DNA from: Heterohyrax brucei
Taxonomy: Eukaryota > Chordata > Mammalia > Hyracoidea > Procaviidae
DNA: 64,000 bases
Assembly (NCBI GenBank): GCA_028571685.1
Contig: CM053148.1
Span: 90,976,001-91,040,000, forward strand
Direction: 5' to 3'
The translations under genes were made by a program, and so were the position numbers. The notes below the pieces were generated by a model. The model was not told the DNA's origin. It worked only from the letters and a program-made list of their open reading frames with translations, and ran no database searches. Position 1 is the first letter of the stretch. Each line of letters begins with the position of its first letter. Shown here piece after piece: positions 10,990-21,365 of this stretch.

Positions 10990-11650
10990 GATTTATTTTT
11001 CTTGGTTTTACCTCTTCGTGTAAGTGAAATCATATAACACATGCATGCTTTTTGGTGTCCAGATTCTTTCTCAGTGTCATTTTAAGAATCCATCCATGTT
11101 GCTTCATAACTTGATAAGTATAGTCTTAAAAAAAATAACTGAGTTGTATTCTACTGTATGAATATTTCATTATTTGTTTATCAGTGTCTCAGTTGCTGAA
11201 CATTTGAATTGTTTTCAGATTTGGACTCTTATGTATACAAAGTTGTGATAAACATTTTTGTGCCTAATTATCTATGGACACTTTTTTTTTATTTCCTTTT
11301 TGGAAATCAGATTGCTTGGTTGTGGAATAGACATATGTTTACAAGAAACATTCAAATTCCTTGACAAAAAAGTAGTACTACCTTTATATCCTCTTCAACA
11401 ATGTATAATAGGTCCAGTGGGGAAACATCCTCGTTAGCATCGGTGTTGCCGTTCTTTAAAATTCATTTATTTCACACGTGCATTACTAGTAGCTTAGCAG
11501 TATTAGTATCTCACTGTGGTTTTAATTTGCAGTTCCCTGATGACTAATGTCTTTTTTTCATAAAAATATTAGCCCTTTTCATCTATTCTGCTGTGAAGTG
11601 TCTCTAATTATTTGCCCATTTAATATTTGTTGGGTTGTGATTTTGCAATC
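10990..11650 (-). mobile_element. L1 ORF2 3' fragment, minus strand
   Basis: Reversed L1 wording: ATTCTACTGTATGAATATTT, a box ending TGTGATAAACATTTTTGTGC, TTTGCAGTTCCCTGATGACTAAT and the terminal TTTGCCCATTT. Frames are broken. There is no 3' UTR of the type seen elsewhere in the window, so this is an older L1. Confidence 0.8.
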
Positions 11651-12154
11651 TTCACTATTAAAATGCTGTGTCTGAGTTTTTGAGAGGCTATCCCTGCCAT
11701 TATATGAAATAATAGTTTAAATATCTGAGCTTATCATTTTCTTCAGTAGGTGCTTCAGGGCACTCAGAATCAGCCATCCTGTCCCACACACTTCATAATT
11801 ATCATATCATTATTATCAATAGCTCCTTTGTATTTGTTAAGTCTGTGTTTGTTTTATTCTCCTCCATTCTCATCCTTCATGACATGCAGGAATAATCATC
11901 ACAGTAGCCTTCAGAGTCACTTTTTTTTTTGGATGAGTCTTGGATGACTCTATCTTGACCCATGCCCTTGTTTCAGTAGGTGCCTCATCACAAACCATCA
12001 CAGGGGACAATGTGATCAATCGTGATACTGCTGTATGCCTGAAGTGATTTCTTATTGGCAGAAACTCAACATTGCTGTTAAGACAAAGGATACAACAAAA
12101 CCAAACATCAAATTGCATCTTAGAGTATTTGTCTCTTGAAAACAATTTTTTATT
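11651..12154. other. Anonymous interval
   Basis: No recognisable repeat or gene. The open frames at 11750-11947 and 11870-12145 carry no domain. Confidence 0.4.
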
Positions 12155-12335
12155 GCTGGGTGCAGTTGGTTAAGAGCTACTTCAAGCTGTGTCTGCTAAT
12201 CAAAAGGCTGGCAGTTCGAATATGCTGGCAACTCCTTGGAAATCCAGTGATGTACTTCTACTCTGTCCTGCAGGGTCACTATACGAGTTGGAATTGACTT
12301 GACAACAAAGGTCTGGTGTTTACTGGTTTGGGGCT
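12155..12335 (+). mobile_element. AfroSINE, plus strand
   Basis: GCAGTTGGTTAAGAGCTACT head, CTAATCAAAAGGCTGGCAG, CTCTGTCCTGCAGGGTCACT and a GAATTGACTTGACAACAAAG tail are all in order. Confidence 0.85.
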
Positions 12336-12371
12336 CAATTAGGAAACAGAACACATCCATTGTCTTGAGGG

Positions 12372-12432
12372 CATTTTCAGAACCAAATCCACTGTTGTCA
12401 GTTCTGACTCACAGTGATCCTATAATACAATG
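12372..12432 (-). mobile_element. AfroSINE 3' fragment, minus strand
   Basis: Short match to the reversed SINE tail (CACTGTTGTCAGTTCTGACT then CACAGTGATCCTATAA). The rest of the element is absent. Confidence 0.6.
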
Positions 12433-12909
12433 ACATATTAATTTGGCATTGGAGAACTGAAAAGTCCAAAACAATATCTGAGGTGTCACAGAGGAAATAA
12501 CTTCAGGAAGCATCAAATGATTGGAAAATGGGCTTGCAGAGATGGGTCTCATCCTCTGAGGATGGAACAGATGCCTCAGAAATGCAGAAAAAGTTCTCTT
12601 AGAGCTAGGATTAGACTTCTGTGGAGTAGGCACGGGAAAGCTGCTCCTGCTGGTTATCTCTGTACAAGGTACAATGATACTGGTTTGAGGACTATATAAA
12701 ACCAGAAATTGAAACTGACTCCTTTCCACTGATTTTTGTCAAGGGAAAGAATCCATTATAAAGGGCTGTAAACAAACTGGGCAAAGCATAAATCTTTCCA
12801 GCCTACTTGAGCCTTCCAGCCTGATTGTAGTGTTCCCTGTTGGCAGAAACTAACAGAGTGTTATGTAGCATATTGAGAACAATGATTTGTAGAGTTCCAT
12901 CCTTAACAT
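12433..12909. other. Anonymous interval before an ERVL-like LTR
   Basis: It contains a TATATAAAA-like sequence near 12693 and two overlapping opposite-strand open frames (12409-12729 minus, 12517-12699 plus), none recognised. Confidence 0.4.
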
Positions 12910-13497
12910 TGTCTTAGGAAAAGAAAACTCTCAGAACAGTTAGTGAGACAGAAACATAATAGGCTGATCTTGCTTTATCATTTTAATTTGGATTTCTAGA
13001 ACAATAGCTATATGTTTTGGAAAAACAAAATTTGTTTTCCACTGGTGGCCAAAACCAGAGTGTGAAACTACATTTTGCAAGGGATCTTAATGAAGTGACC
13101 ACCTGTTACTCTCAAAATACAAGTGGTTAGGAAGAGTTCAGTCTCATTGTTGTGGCCAGTAAGACATTTTCGAATGATAGGCAAAGAAAACACCTGTAAG
13201 CATCTTGTGACCATGATGTAAGCACCCTGTAAACTATCTGCCATCACTAACCATGCTATCAATAATCAATAACCAGTTAGAATGTGATTACTATTATATT
13301 CATTGATTTTCTTAATTACCAGTCCTATGGTCTGTTTCTCTCTTTACCCTGTGAGAATACATTGTGAGAAAGGTTGCCCTAGGTCTACCAGGTTCCATTT
13401 CAACGGCCTATGTAATTCTCCCACTGCATTGTTTTTAACTCTTAATAAACCCCTCTGTTTTAACATGAAACAGCATTCAAGTTTTTTCTGTATAACA
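12910..13497 (+). repeat. 5' LTR of the ERVL-like remnant
   Basis: Begins TGTCTTAGGAAAAGAAAACT and ends in CA at 13496-13497. It has a poly-A signal-like AATAAA in CTCTTAATAAACCC at about 13444. It aligns along its length with 13986-14513. Confidence 0.75.
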
Positions 13498-13500
13498 ATT

Positions 13501-13518
13501 TGGTGTCATAAGTGGGAT
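13501..13518 (+). promoter_or_regulatory. tRNA-Leu-type primer-binding site
   Basis: TGGTGTCATAAGTGGGAT lies three bases past the 5' LTR end. The position and sequence fit the ERVL primer site, with one clear difference from the usual form. Confidence 0.75.
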
Positions 13519-13985
13519 ACAAAGACAATTTGCTGGCTAATGCACCCCAGGAGGGGATTGTAGAATGCTGGCACCTCTACAAGTCCTTTACCTGCTCAGC
13601 CAACTTTTCCAGCTCTTTATAGTTGTCTCTAGGTAAAACCTCTTAAACAAAGGATCATTTTTCCTCTCTGTTTCACAGCCCACCTGGGTGTCTTCCTGTA
13701 AAGCACAATGAAACTAGGGAAAGTCTTGCATAAGACCAGTTACTCCTTTGCAAACAACATGAGGCCAGCCCGGCTTGAAGCAGAGAACTCCAGTATGTCA
13801 AGGTAAAAGGAAAACGCTCAATGGTACTTAATCAAAATTATGGTGTGGTGTAAAAGATTTCAAATGATAACTTAAGCAACCACTAGACTAAACAATAGCA
13901 GTGAGTGAGGCCATGTGGGAGAGATTTCTCTATTCACCAGTAATTAAAAGATTCTCTGTGAGTTTTCTGATCAACAAGTAGAAAG

Positions 13986-14513
13986 TGTCTCAACAAAAGA
14001 AAACTTTTGATGCAGCTAGTGAGACAGAGGCATAATATGCTGATCAGAATATCTAATTGTTACCTGGATTCTTAGATGAACAGCTATGTTTTTTGAGAAA
14101 AACATGTTTTTCATCACTGGTCAAATCCAAAGTGTGAAGCCACATGCTCTGGAGGGTCTTCATCAAGTGACCATCTGCAACCCTCAAAATGCACCCACTT
14201 CAGTAGAGTGCTGTCTGGCTTTTGCTGCTAATAGGATATTTTTACAAGACAGACAAAGAAAATACATGTCAGTATCTTGTGATTGTGGTATAAGCATCCT
14301 GTAAAATTATCTGTAATTACTAACTACATTATTAATAATCAATTACCCATGAGAATGTGACTATTACTCTATTCACTGATTTGCCACCACCCTCTCCGTG
14401 GTTTGGTTCCTCTTTTACCCCAGTAGAATACTTGTGCAATGAAACTGCACTCTCAATAAATCTCTCTGCTTTAACTTGAAACAGGGATTTCAAGTTTTTT
14501 TTTTTCTCCAACA
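13986..14513 (+). repeat. 3' LTR of the ERVL-like remnant
   Basis: Begins TGTCTCAACAAAAGAAAACT and shares with the 5' LTR the AATAAA region (CTCTCAATAAATCTC near 14453), the ACTTGAAACAG stretch and a T-rich end. The strong divergence between the two LTRs implies an old insertion. Confidence 0.75.
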
Positions 14514-15082
14514 ACATAACAAAACAGAATACAAGCAAGATGAGTCTGAAGCAGAGATGCAAAGTTAAATAGCAGGCAAAGACAGAGATGTGAGTATGGA
14601 GACTACAGTGGTTGTGAACGGTGGTCACTGAGGATCAGAATGAAAGAGCAAAAGCATACAAACAGAATTCAGTGAATATAAAGTTACATGTGATTTTGAA
14701 ATAATTTTGGTAGACTGAGTCCTTAAGTGTTTAGAAAGTTTTTTTCTTTAAAAAAAAAAAAAAAAGCTCCAAAGTGAAAACTTGAAGACCATTGGTACCA
14801 AAATTCCAAAGATAGTGCCCCTGAGTACAAGGATAATAGAATTAGATTGACACAAGTTAGCAAAAGTACAGAAAGAAACTTATTTTCTAGCTCTGAAGTT
14901 TGACTGGAGGCCCAGGTCTCCACTAACTGGAAAACCAGACAGCATCATAGCATATATTTGGTATATCATGAAAAGATTTTCATACTCTTGTCCACAGTTT
15001 TCGAGCCATTTGGGGACTGCAGTTCTAAGAAATCGAAGCAGCGTAGAGTCAGAAGGATTGAGAATGGTATCGACATAGGTAT
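14514..15082. other. Anonymous interval
   Basis: No gene or classified repeat was seen. A run of about 16 A lies near 14750. Confidence 0.4.
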
Positions 15083-15479
15083 TGTAAGGGAAAATTCTAA
15101 CTAGCCCGAACTGGTCTTTGTTTCAGAGAACAACCCTTCCCCCCAACTTCCTGAGTTGTTCTTTGTTCCAGAGAACAACCTTTTCCCGCCACAGAGAACA
15201 ACCCTTCCCCCCAATGTCCTGAGTTCTCAAAGATGTTACAGGCTACTGAGTGAAAGTCCCACCGATGTTACAGGCTACTGAACAAAGGTCCCACCTACAA
15301 ATTTAGCCCTTAAATACCCAACCCCGCCCGCTGCTCGGGGTGCCAGCTCTCGGAAGCCGCGCTGGTTCTTTCAATAAAGCCTCTTGCCGTTTGCATCAAG
15401 CTGCGGACTTTGTGACTGATTGGGGTTTTCATCGTCGCCTGTGACTCGAGGAGGGTCCCCCCCTCTCGGGAACCTTTCA
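15083..15479 (+). mobile_element. Gammaretrovirus-like (ERV1) solo LTR
   Basis: A 397-bp LTR with TG and CA ends and a perfect 4-bp duplication GTAT at 15079-15082 and 15480-15483. U3 carries tandem enhancer-like repeats: the CAGAGAACAACC word starts at 15124, 15169 and 15192, and an 18-base word recurs at 15232-15249 and 15264-15281. A TATA-like TTAAATACCC is near 15310, AATAAA is at 15373-15378, and the U5 end reads GGGAACCTTTCA, all typical of gammaretroviral LTRs. No coding region adjoins, so it is a solo LTR left by recombination. Its lack of visible decay suggests it is young compared with its neighbours. Confidence 0.9.
15373..15378 (+). terminator. LTR polyadenylation signal AATAAA
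   Basis: Canonical hexamer in the R region of the solo LTR, downstream of the TATA-like box and upstream of the U5 end. Confidence 0.8.
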
Positions 15480-15884
15480 GTATGTAGCGCTGTAGCCTAG
15501 AAGCAATTTTGTTTTTCAAAATAAAACGTTTGCAGTGGGGTAGATTTGAGACTATTCCCGGAAACAGCGCAGTCCTGCAATGTACTGGCCTTTATTTTAG
15601 AATATCAGAACATCAGGCAGTCGTGTAGTTCTGTCTCAGTACAGGAAATCGCTGTTCTATCAGTGCAATTGGCTGATGGAAGTAGGACAGAACATTACCC
15701 TACATAAACCACCTGGTCACTTCCAGACATGGTAAAAGGATTCAACCAAAACTTATATGAAAAGTGTGTCCAGGTCAGGATAGCCTGGCATCTGTAGGTT
15801 AGCAATAATCACAGGTGAAAACATTTTTTTTTTCCTTCTTAGAACAATCTCCTCCTTAAAAAACAACACCAAAAAAAAAAAAAA

Positions 15885-15960
15885 AAAAAATGCCATCAAC
15901 TGGATTCTGACTGTTAGTGAACCTATAGGACAGACTTCAATTCTTTAGTGGTTATAAGCC
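15885..15960 (-). mobile_element. Possible AfroSINE tail fragment, minus strand
   Basis: After the poly-A tract, TGCCATCAACTGGATTCTGA and ACCTATAGGACAGACTTCAA resemble the reversed SINE tail. The remainder is lost. Confidence 0.5.
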
Positions 15961-16382
15961 TGAGCTATTGTCCACAGACTGTGTCACCAGAGAAATAGCA
16001 AATAATGCAATCAAGTAATAATTATAAAAACAAAGACAACAACATAGTTCCCAGGACATCAGCTATACAGTGAATTAATGAAAGAACTATTGTGAGGATA
16101 CTTTCAAAAACAAATTAGATGAAAATTAACTTCTACTACAGAAACATCCCAAAATCATGGATATGTTTTTTGTAGAAAAAGTGGCCTTTGAGAAAAAGGA
16201 CATTAACAGCTACACCACCAAGGTTTCCTTGATCACTGTAGTTTTTTAAAAATGTCCATTTTTGTGGTGCTTCAGTGAGAAGTATTATGATGCAATATAT
16301 TTTCTCCCTGAACTTGCAAAGGTCATGAACTAAAATGATGTGATCATTTGACTAATGACATTAGCTTATCTGTAAGATCATG

Positions 16383-16405
16383 TTTGTTTGTTTGTTTGTT
16401 TGTTT
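16383..16405. repeat. (TGTT)n microsatellite
   Basis: Five TGTT units followed by a T run. Confidence 0.85.
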
Positions 16406-17023
16406 TTTAAATCCCATGATATTATGGCAGGAAATAAGATGAAGTTTCTCACATTTTGAAAATCAAACAATACGCGCGCTACAACTAAAGACATTTTGTT
16501 GAATGAGCCTATTTTAATCTTGGTATGATGATGGCAAACTCGTGGTTTTTCATATTAGAGTGAAATGTAGGAGAAAGTTTTTCTCTTTCCGAAAATGTTC
16601 TGGGTTTCTTTCAAAGCTCCTGGCCTCCAGACACTTGCGGTGACCTAACTCAGCATTACAGTGGATCATAATTTACATAAAATGTGAACAAGAACCCATA
16701 GGTACTGCCATTCATGAAATGGCTTGAACTATCTGCCAATATTGAACAACTTAAGTGTAAAATGACTTGAAAAATACAGTGGTGTACAGAAACTTAACAC
16801 ATCGGCTCAAACTTTAATTATTTTAACAAATGACCCTTGTATCCTTGAACAATGTGACAGAATTTCTGTTCAGGACTATTAAGGTCAATAAGATCAATGA
16901 CAGAAATAATAGGCATTCCTCATGAAGATATCATTGCCTTCAAACTTACACTTGATTTTCTTTTTCTTTCTTAAAATGAGCTATTTTGTTATTCTCATGG
17001 GATCGAATTATGTGAATTATATT

Positions 17024-17051
17024 TGTGTGTGTGTGTGTGTGTGTGTGTGTA
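17024..17051. repeat. (TG)n microsatellite
   Basis: Uninterrupted TG run of about fourteen units ending in ATAC. Confidence 0.95.
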
Positions 17052-17599
17052 TACAAGCTCTATCTAATGATGTAAACTAACACTCAGGAATCATTTTTCC
17101 TGCATAGGATTCAGGCAGATGTTGATTGTCACCAATTCCTCTGTCTAAATGTGACGCAAGGAGCAAAGTTGTCTGAAAATGACCCCAAAGTCACACTTTG
17201 TGTTTCACAGATGATGAGCTCCAGGGCCCTGGAGCAGAATGACCGCTATGGTGTCTAGGCCACCTTGCAAGTACCCACACAGCCCACGGAGCCTCCAGAT
17301 GTCATTCTTTGAGTCTTGGCGGAATTCCGTGTGATCCTCCAGGACAGGAGAGGACAGGAGGCTTGTGAGGCACTACTCTGAGGACCTCGTTCACTCATAC
17401 TCTTCATCTCCTGGGACTCGGTCTTGAGACGGCTGTTTGTCACCTCCAAAAGTATAGAGTTTGGAAAAAAAAAAAAAAGTATGGAGTTTGTCAAGGTTAA
17501 TTAGGGAACTTGATCTCCACCACCACACACTAACATATTTTACTCCAGAATCTAACATTTTTCTGCGGATAACAAGGGTTGTGGTTTGCATTATAGAAC

Positions 17600-17965
17600 A
17601 CTTACAGCATTGATGAGGTTACCAAGAGAACCTGATCTGCCTCATATCAACAGCTCTCCCTGGCAGTTTGTGATGCAGATGTGGGTTCTTCCTGCCAGTT
17701 GTGTGTAAATAGAACAGATGCTCCTGGCAGTTGTGAGGTGGCTACTGTGGCCTCAAGCCCAGTCAGAAGCCAAGTTACTACCTCCCCTTCCCATCTATGA
17801 CATCATCACCTGCTTTTACCTATAAAAAGCATTCACAAAATCTATGTGGAGTCTTTTGAATTCATGGAGACTGTACTTCCCTTTAATAAACATTTCCATC
17901 GTTTGCTCCTAAAAAGGATGCCTCCTCATGTGCTCTGGGGAAGGGGGATCCCTGTTGCCACCCGT
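17600..17965 (+). mobile_element. Putative LTR with primer-site-like 3' flank
   Basis: The features run in LTR order: a C/T-rich U3-like stretch, a TATA box in CCTATAAAAAGCATTC near 17820, AATAAA in CTTTAATAAACATT near 17884 and a GC-rich U5-like end. The flank TGCCACCCGTAGGGAGCC loosely resembles a tRNA-Lys primer-binding site. No second LTR or clear duplication was found. The family is unknown. Confidence 0.45.
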
Positions 17966-19123
17966 AGGGAGCCGAACTTGTTCGTTTGATCTCTGGAACC
18001 CAAATCAGGTCACTCAGGGTCAATCAGTGCATGACCTCAACAAGGCTTTCTGATTTACTTCCCCTCACAGTAGGGTTGCAGACCACAGAACTTCACATTT
18101 GCAGTCCAGAATTTACAACTTGGTACAGAATACTTTACAACCCACATTGTCCTCATCTGACCCAGTTTGTTACACTGTCATCTTTTTGGTACATGAGAGG
18201 AGGGCATGGAGACCTAGTGATTTACAAAATCATATTGTAACCATTATTCCCTGTCCTTGAACACAGAGAATGTGACCCAGCTGGAGATGGGCTCACAGAG
18301 CTTTAGAGGACTCCCAAGAACTCTCAAGGCCACATCAACTGGATCCCGGGATGAAGACCATAAGTAGGATTATCTTGGAAATTACTGTTTAGGGAAGAAA
18401 ATATCTTTTAGGGAACTTTTCACATAAGACAATTAAACAGAACAGAAACCCTTTCCACTCATCTTTTTATGTTAGCATTTAGTGATAGACAATTTATCGG
18501 ATGAAGACTCCCTTGACTGTCCTGACTGAGACCCATCCAGTCATTGTTAAAAAAGACAATTTAAAATGCAAGATCACAGTTTCTAACCAGTCTGTGAATA
18601 GGTGAAGTTTTCAACGGTTTTACCCATTTTGTAGTGTCAGTAAATACTGGTCTTTCTGTAATAGTTCCCTGAACTTGTAAAGACATGGCTGTAGCAACAT
18701 ACTTATCACTTTTTCCCACTTTTGTCTACTCTGTAATATTTCTTCGATTTGGGCAGACACGGCTCTGGCAGCTTGCTTGTCTGCTTTCCACACTTGCCTT
18801 TTTGAATATATGCTGAATAACTTTTTTTTTTTTAACTTTACTACAACACTAGCATCTTAGGCTATTCTTCCTTTTACTGTAGAGTCAAAAAGTTGGATGC
18901 CTTTGCTGTATGTTGAAGCAATACACTGTCTGAATCTAGCAGTGGCTTATCATATCTTCATTAGCCAAATTAGTCAGAGCTCCTTCTCTGTGCTTGAGAT
19001 GATGAGGGTGAAACCTATGGGAATGTTGAGATCAACATTTAGTTTTAGCTTCCCGTACAATTAGCAGGGAGATTTGATTTCCAAGAAGTCCCTATATTCA
19101 GACTAACTCTGAAAATGTTGGGT
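17966..19123. other. Anonymous interval
   Basis: No supported feature. The open frame at 17986-18240 has no recognisable domain. Confidence 0.4.
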
Positions 19124-19124
19124 T

Positions 19125-19763
19125 CTTAGGTGTCGTTGAGTCAGTGCAGACTCACAGCAAGCCTGTGCACAACCGAAGGAACACTGCCGGCTCCTGCCCC
19201 GGGCCCGCGGTCGTTTTTATGCTTCAGTTCACTGGCGCAGCCACCGCGTCAGTCCATCTCCTTGAAGGTCTTCCTCTGTTTTGCTGACCCTGTGCTTTGC
19301 CAGGTATGATGTCCTTCTCCAGGGATTGATCCCTTCTGACAACATATCCGAAGTGTCTCACCATCTTTGCTTCCAAGGAGCCCTCTGGCTGTACTTCTTC
19401 CTGGACAGGTCTGTTTGCTCCTTTGGTAGTCTGTGGTATATTCAATAATGTTATAACTTATATGTGATGTGACATTTATCTTTGCAAAGGAGGTGACCTG
19501 TATCTCTACAATGACATTGCCACAAGTGATATCTATCATGTCTTCAAAAAAAAAAAGATAAATGGCCTATAAGTACAACACATCACCACCCTGAGTCTTA
19601 CCTAGAGTAGCAAAACTTCACAAGAAAACCAAGTATGTGATTTCATTAAGAAATCATCAACATTTTTCCTACTGAGGTCCGCCCATCTGTCTTCCTTATT
19701 CATTGTCCAGCCTCGACATTGATATGATGCAATTGAAAATACCATGGCTTGGGTCAGGCTAGT
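19125..19763 (-). mobile_element. RTE/BovB-clade LINE 3' end, minus strand, interrupted
   Basis: The tail side (19125-19448) matches the other RTE tails in the window. The same element resumes at about 19684-19763 with CCTTATTCATTGTCCAGCCT wording, the expected next segment of the RTE. About 40 bases of RTE are missing at the break and the unclassified 235-bp segment takes their place. Confidence 0.85.
19449..19683 (-). repeat. Unclassified 235-bp segment, copy 2, inside an RTE
   Basis: Reverse-complement homologue of 4955-5190. It sits between two halves of one RTE copy, so it arrived after the RTE. No poly-A, TG/CA ends or clean duplication were identified at its edges. Confidence 0.7.
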
Positions 19764-19789
19764 GCATAACTCACACTCTTCATCTAGAT

Positions 19790-20340
19790 ACAAGGTCCAA
19801 CAATTATGTCGATGAACTTAATTGTTCTAAGAGCTACTAACCTTGTTGCTGAATATCATTACGGTCACCTTCAAAGTACTCCCCTTGGGAAGCTATGCAC
19901 CAATGCCAGGACCTAGTTTACCCTTTAAAGCAATTTTGGAACTCTTTCTGGAGTGACCATTGCACACAGTGGCACGGTAGCAAGTTTGCAAACATAACTG
20001 TATAGTTTGTGAGGGAGTTTTTAGCTGGTAAACAAATAACTGTATTGGAACACCCTCTCTACTCATCTGATCTAGCCCCCAATGGCTTTTTCTTTACCCA
20101 AAGATAAACTGCAAGGAAGACATTTCGATGACATTCAAGTATCAAGGGCAATACGACAACAGCTCTGATCATCATTCCAGAAAAAGAGTCCCCAAACTGC
20201 TTTGAAGGGCGGACTAGGTGCTGGCATTGGTGCATAGCTTCCCAAGGAGAGGACTTCCAAGGTGATCATGGTGATATTTAGCAAATAAGTATGTAGCAAT
20301 TTTTCTAGGATGAGTTAGCAAACTTAATTCAGACCGACTA
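19790..20340. mobile_element. Foldback mariner-type remnant, copy 2
   Basis: The left arm (GGTCCAACAATTATGTC then TTGCTGAATATCATTACGG) and the right arm (GGTGATCATGGTGATATTTA near 20260) are inverted copies. The centre contains CTGATCTAGCCCCCAATGGC, corresponding to the transposase C-terminal motif region. The structure is the same as in 15-578 and 29640-30185. Confidence 0.75.
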
Positions 20341-20633
20341 TTACAGAGTAATTGTTGTTATTGTCGGTAGTTGTTACGTTCTCTTAACGCAACAGTGCCT
20401 TTTCACATGCCACTTTCTCACCAGGAAACAGCTTGCCTAACTGTTCAACCATTTTAATTTCTACTGAACTTTAGAAACTCAACATAGGCATCCTCTTCAG
20501 GAAGCACTCCTATGTAAACAAACAACACCTCCTCTCACCTGTGTTATGCTATTTGTATATTTTGTATTTTATCATCTGCTTGTTTTTTCAAGATCATATT
20601 TATTTTTAGTGTATTGTTTATGATACATTATGA

Positions 20634-20764
20634 AGTCCCTGTATGGTGTAAGTGGTTAACCTGGTTAGCTACCACTTGAAAAGTGGAAGGTTTGTGCTCA
20701 TCCAGAGGTGCCTTGGAAGGAAAGCTTGGCAATCTATGTCGAAAACATCAACCATTGAAAATCC
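20634..20764 (+). mobile_element. AfroSINE variant, 5' part, split by an LTR
   Basis: GAAGTCCCTGTATGGTGTAA head, a GTGCTCATCCAGAGGTGCC middle and ATTGAAAATCC before the break. It continues at 21294-21365 after an LTR. Confidence 0.75.
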
Positions 20765-21293
20765 TGTCATGGATTGAATTGTGTCTCTCCAAAAATATGT
20801 GTGACCATGTGGCTGGGCCACGATTCCCAGTGCCTTGTGACTGTCCTTCATTTTGTGGTTTTCCTGTGCTGTGTGTTGAAAGATTAGGATGGGACTGTGG
20901 ATCTCTTTGTGGGATCACCTCCTTGCTCCACTGTGGGGGGAGTTGCCCTGGAGTATGGCTTCTCCCACCCTTGATCCTTTCATCCTACAGGAGATGGAAG
21001 GTGAGGGTGATAGGCAGAGAGAGAGTTGAGAACCTCACACCATCAAGCAAACAGCAGGTGCAAAAGAGCGTGTCCTTCAGCCCTGAGATTCCTGTGCCAA
21101 GATGCTCCCTGAACAAAGACTGATGCAATACCAGACTTTGCTGCAGAGCTGACAAGGGAAAAGCCTTCCCCTGTAGCCGACACCCTGAATATGGACCTGT
21201 AGCCTACCAGACTATGTAAGAATAAACCTTCCTTTGATAAAGCCATCCACTCTGTGGTATTTCTGTTAGAGAAGCACTAGATGACTAAAACAA
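20765..21293 (+). mobile_element. MaLR-like solo LTR inserted into an AfroSINE
   Basis: TGTCATGGATTGAATTGTGT start, GACTAAAACA end, about 529 bp. AATCC (20760-20764) and AACCC (21294-21298) flank it, a 5-bp duplication with one substitution. The two halves of an AfroSINE lie on either side. Open frames inside (20683-21123 plus, 21043-21246 minus) are by-products of the LTR sequence. Confidence 0.88.
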
Positions 21294-21365
21294 ACCCTAA
21301 AGAGCAAAATTTTATTCTAACGTTCCTGAGATTGCCATGAGTCAGAAATGACTCAATGGTAACTA
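21294..21365 (+). mobile_element. AfroSINE variant, 3' part
   Basis: Resumes with AACCCTAAAGAGCAAAATTT and ends with GAGTCAGAAATGACTCAATG and a T-rich tail, completing the copy begun at 20634. Confidence 0.75.

Larger units (their letters stand above)
12910..14513 (+). mobile_element. ERVL-like provirus remnant (LTR, interior, LTR)
   Basis: Two diverged direct repeats of about 590 and 530 bp (12910-13497 and 13986-14513) flank about 490 bp of interior. AACAT lies just before the first and at the end of the second (12905-12909, 14513-14517), consistent with a 4-5 bp target duplication. Directly after the first LTR comes TGGTGTCATAAGTGGGAT, which closely matches the tRNA-Leu primer-binding site known for ERVL. 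The interior has no recognisable gag or pol, so the element is a heavily deleted remnant. Confidence 0.8.
15480..17599. other. Anonymous interval with microsatellites
   Basis: It contains a poly-A tract at about 15868-15890 followed by a weak AfroSINE-like minus tail (to about 15960), a (TGTT)n tract at 16383-16405 and a (TG)n tract at 17024-17051. A GC-richer patch at 17210-17460 has open frames on the minus strand without a recognised domain. Confidence 0.5.

Noticed and set aside
20683..21123. Longest open frame in the window (146 codons)
   Set aside because: It runs from a SINE into an MaLR-like LTR and has no domain or conserved start.
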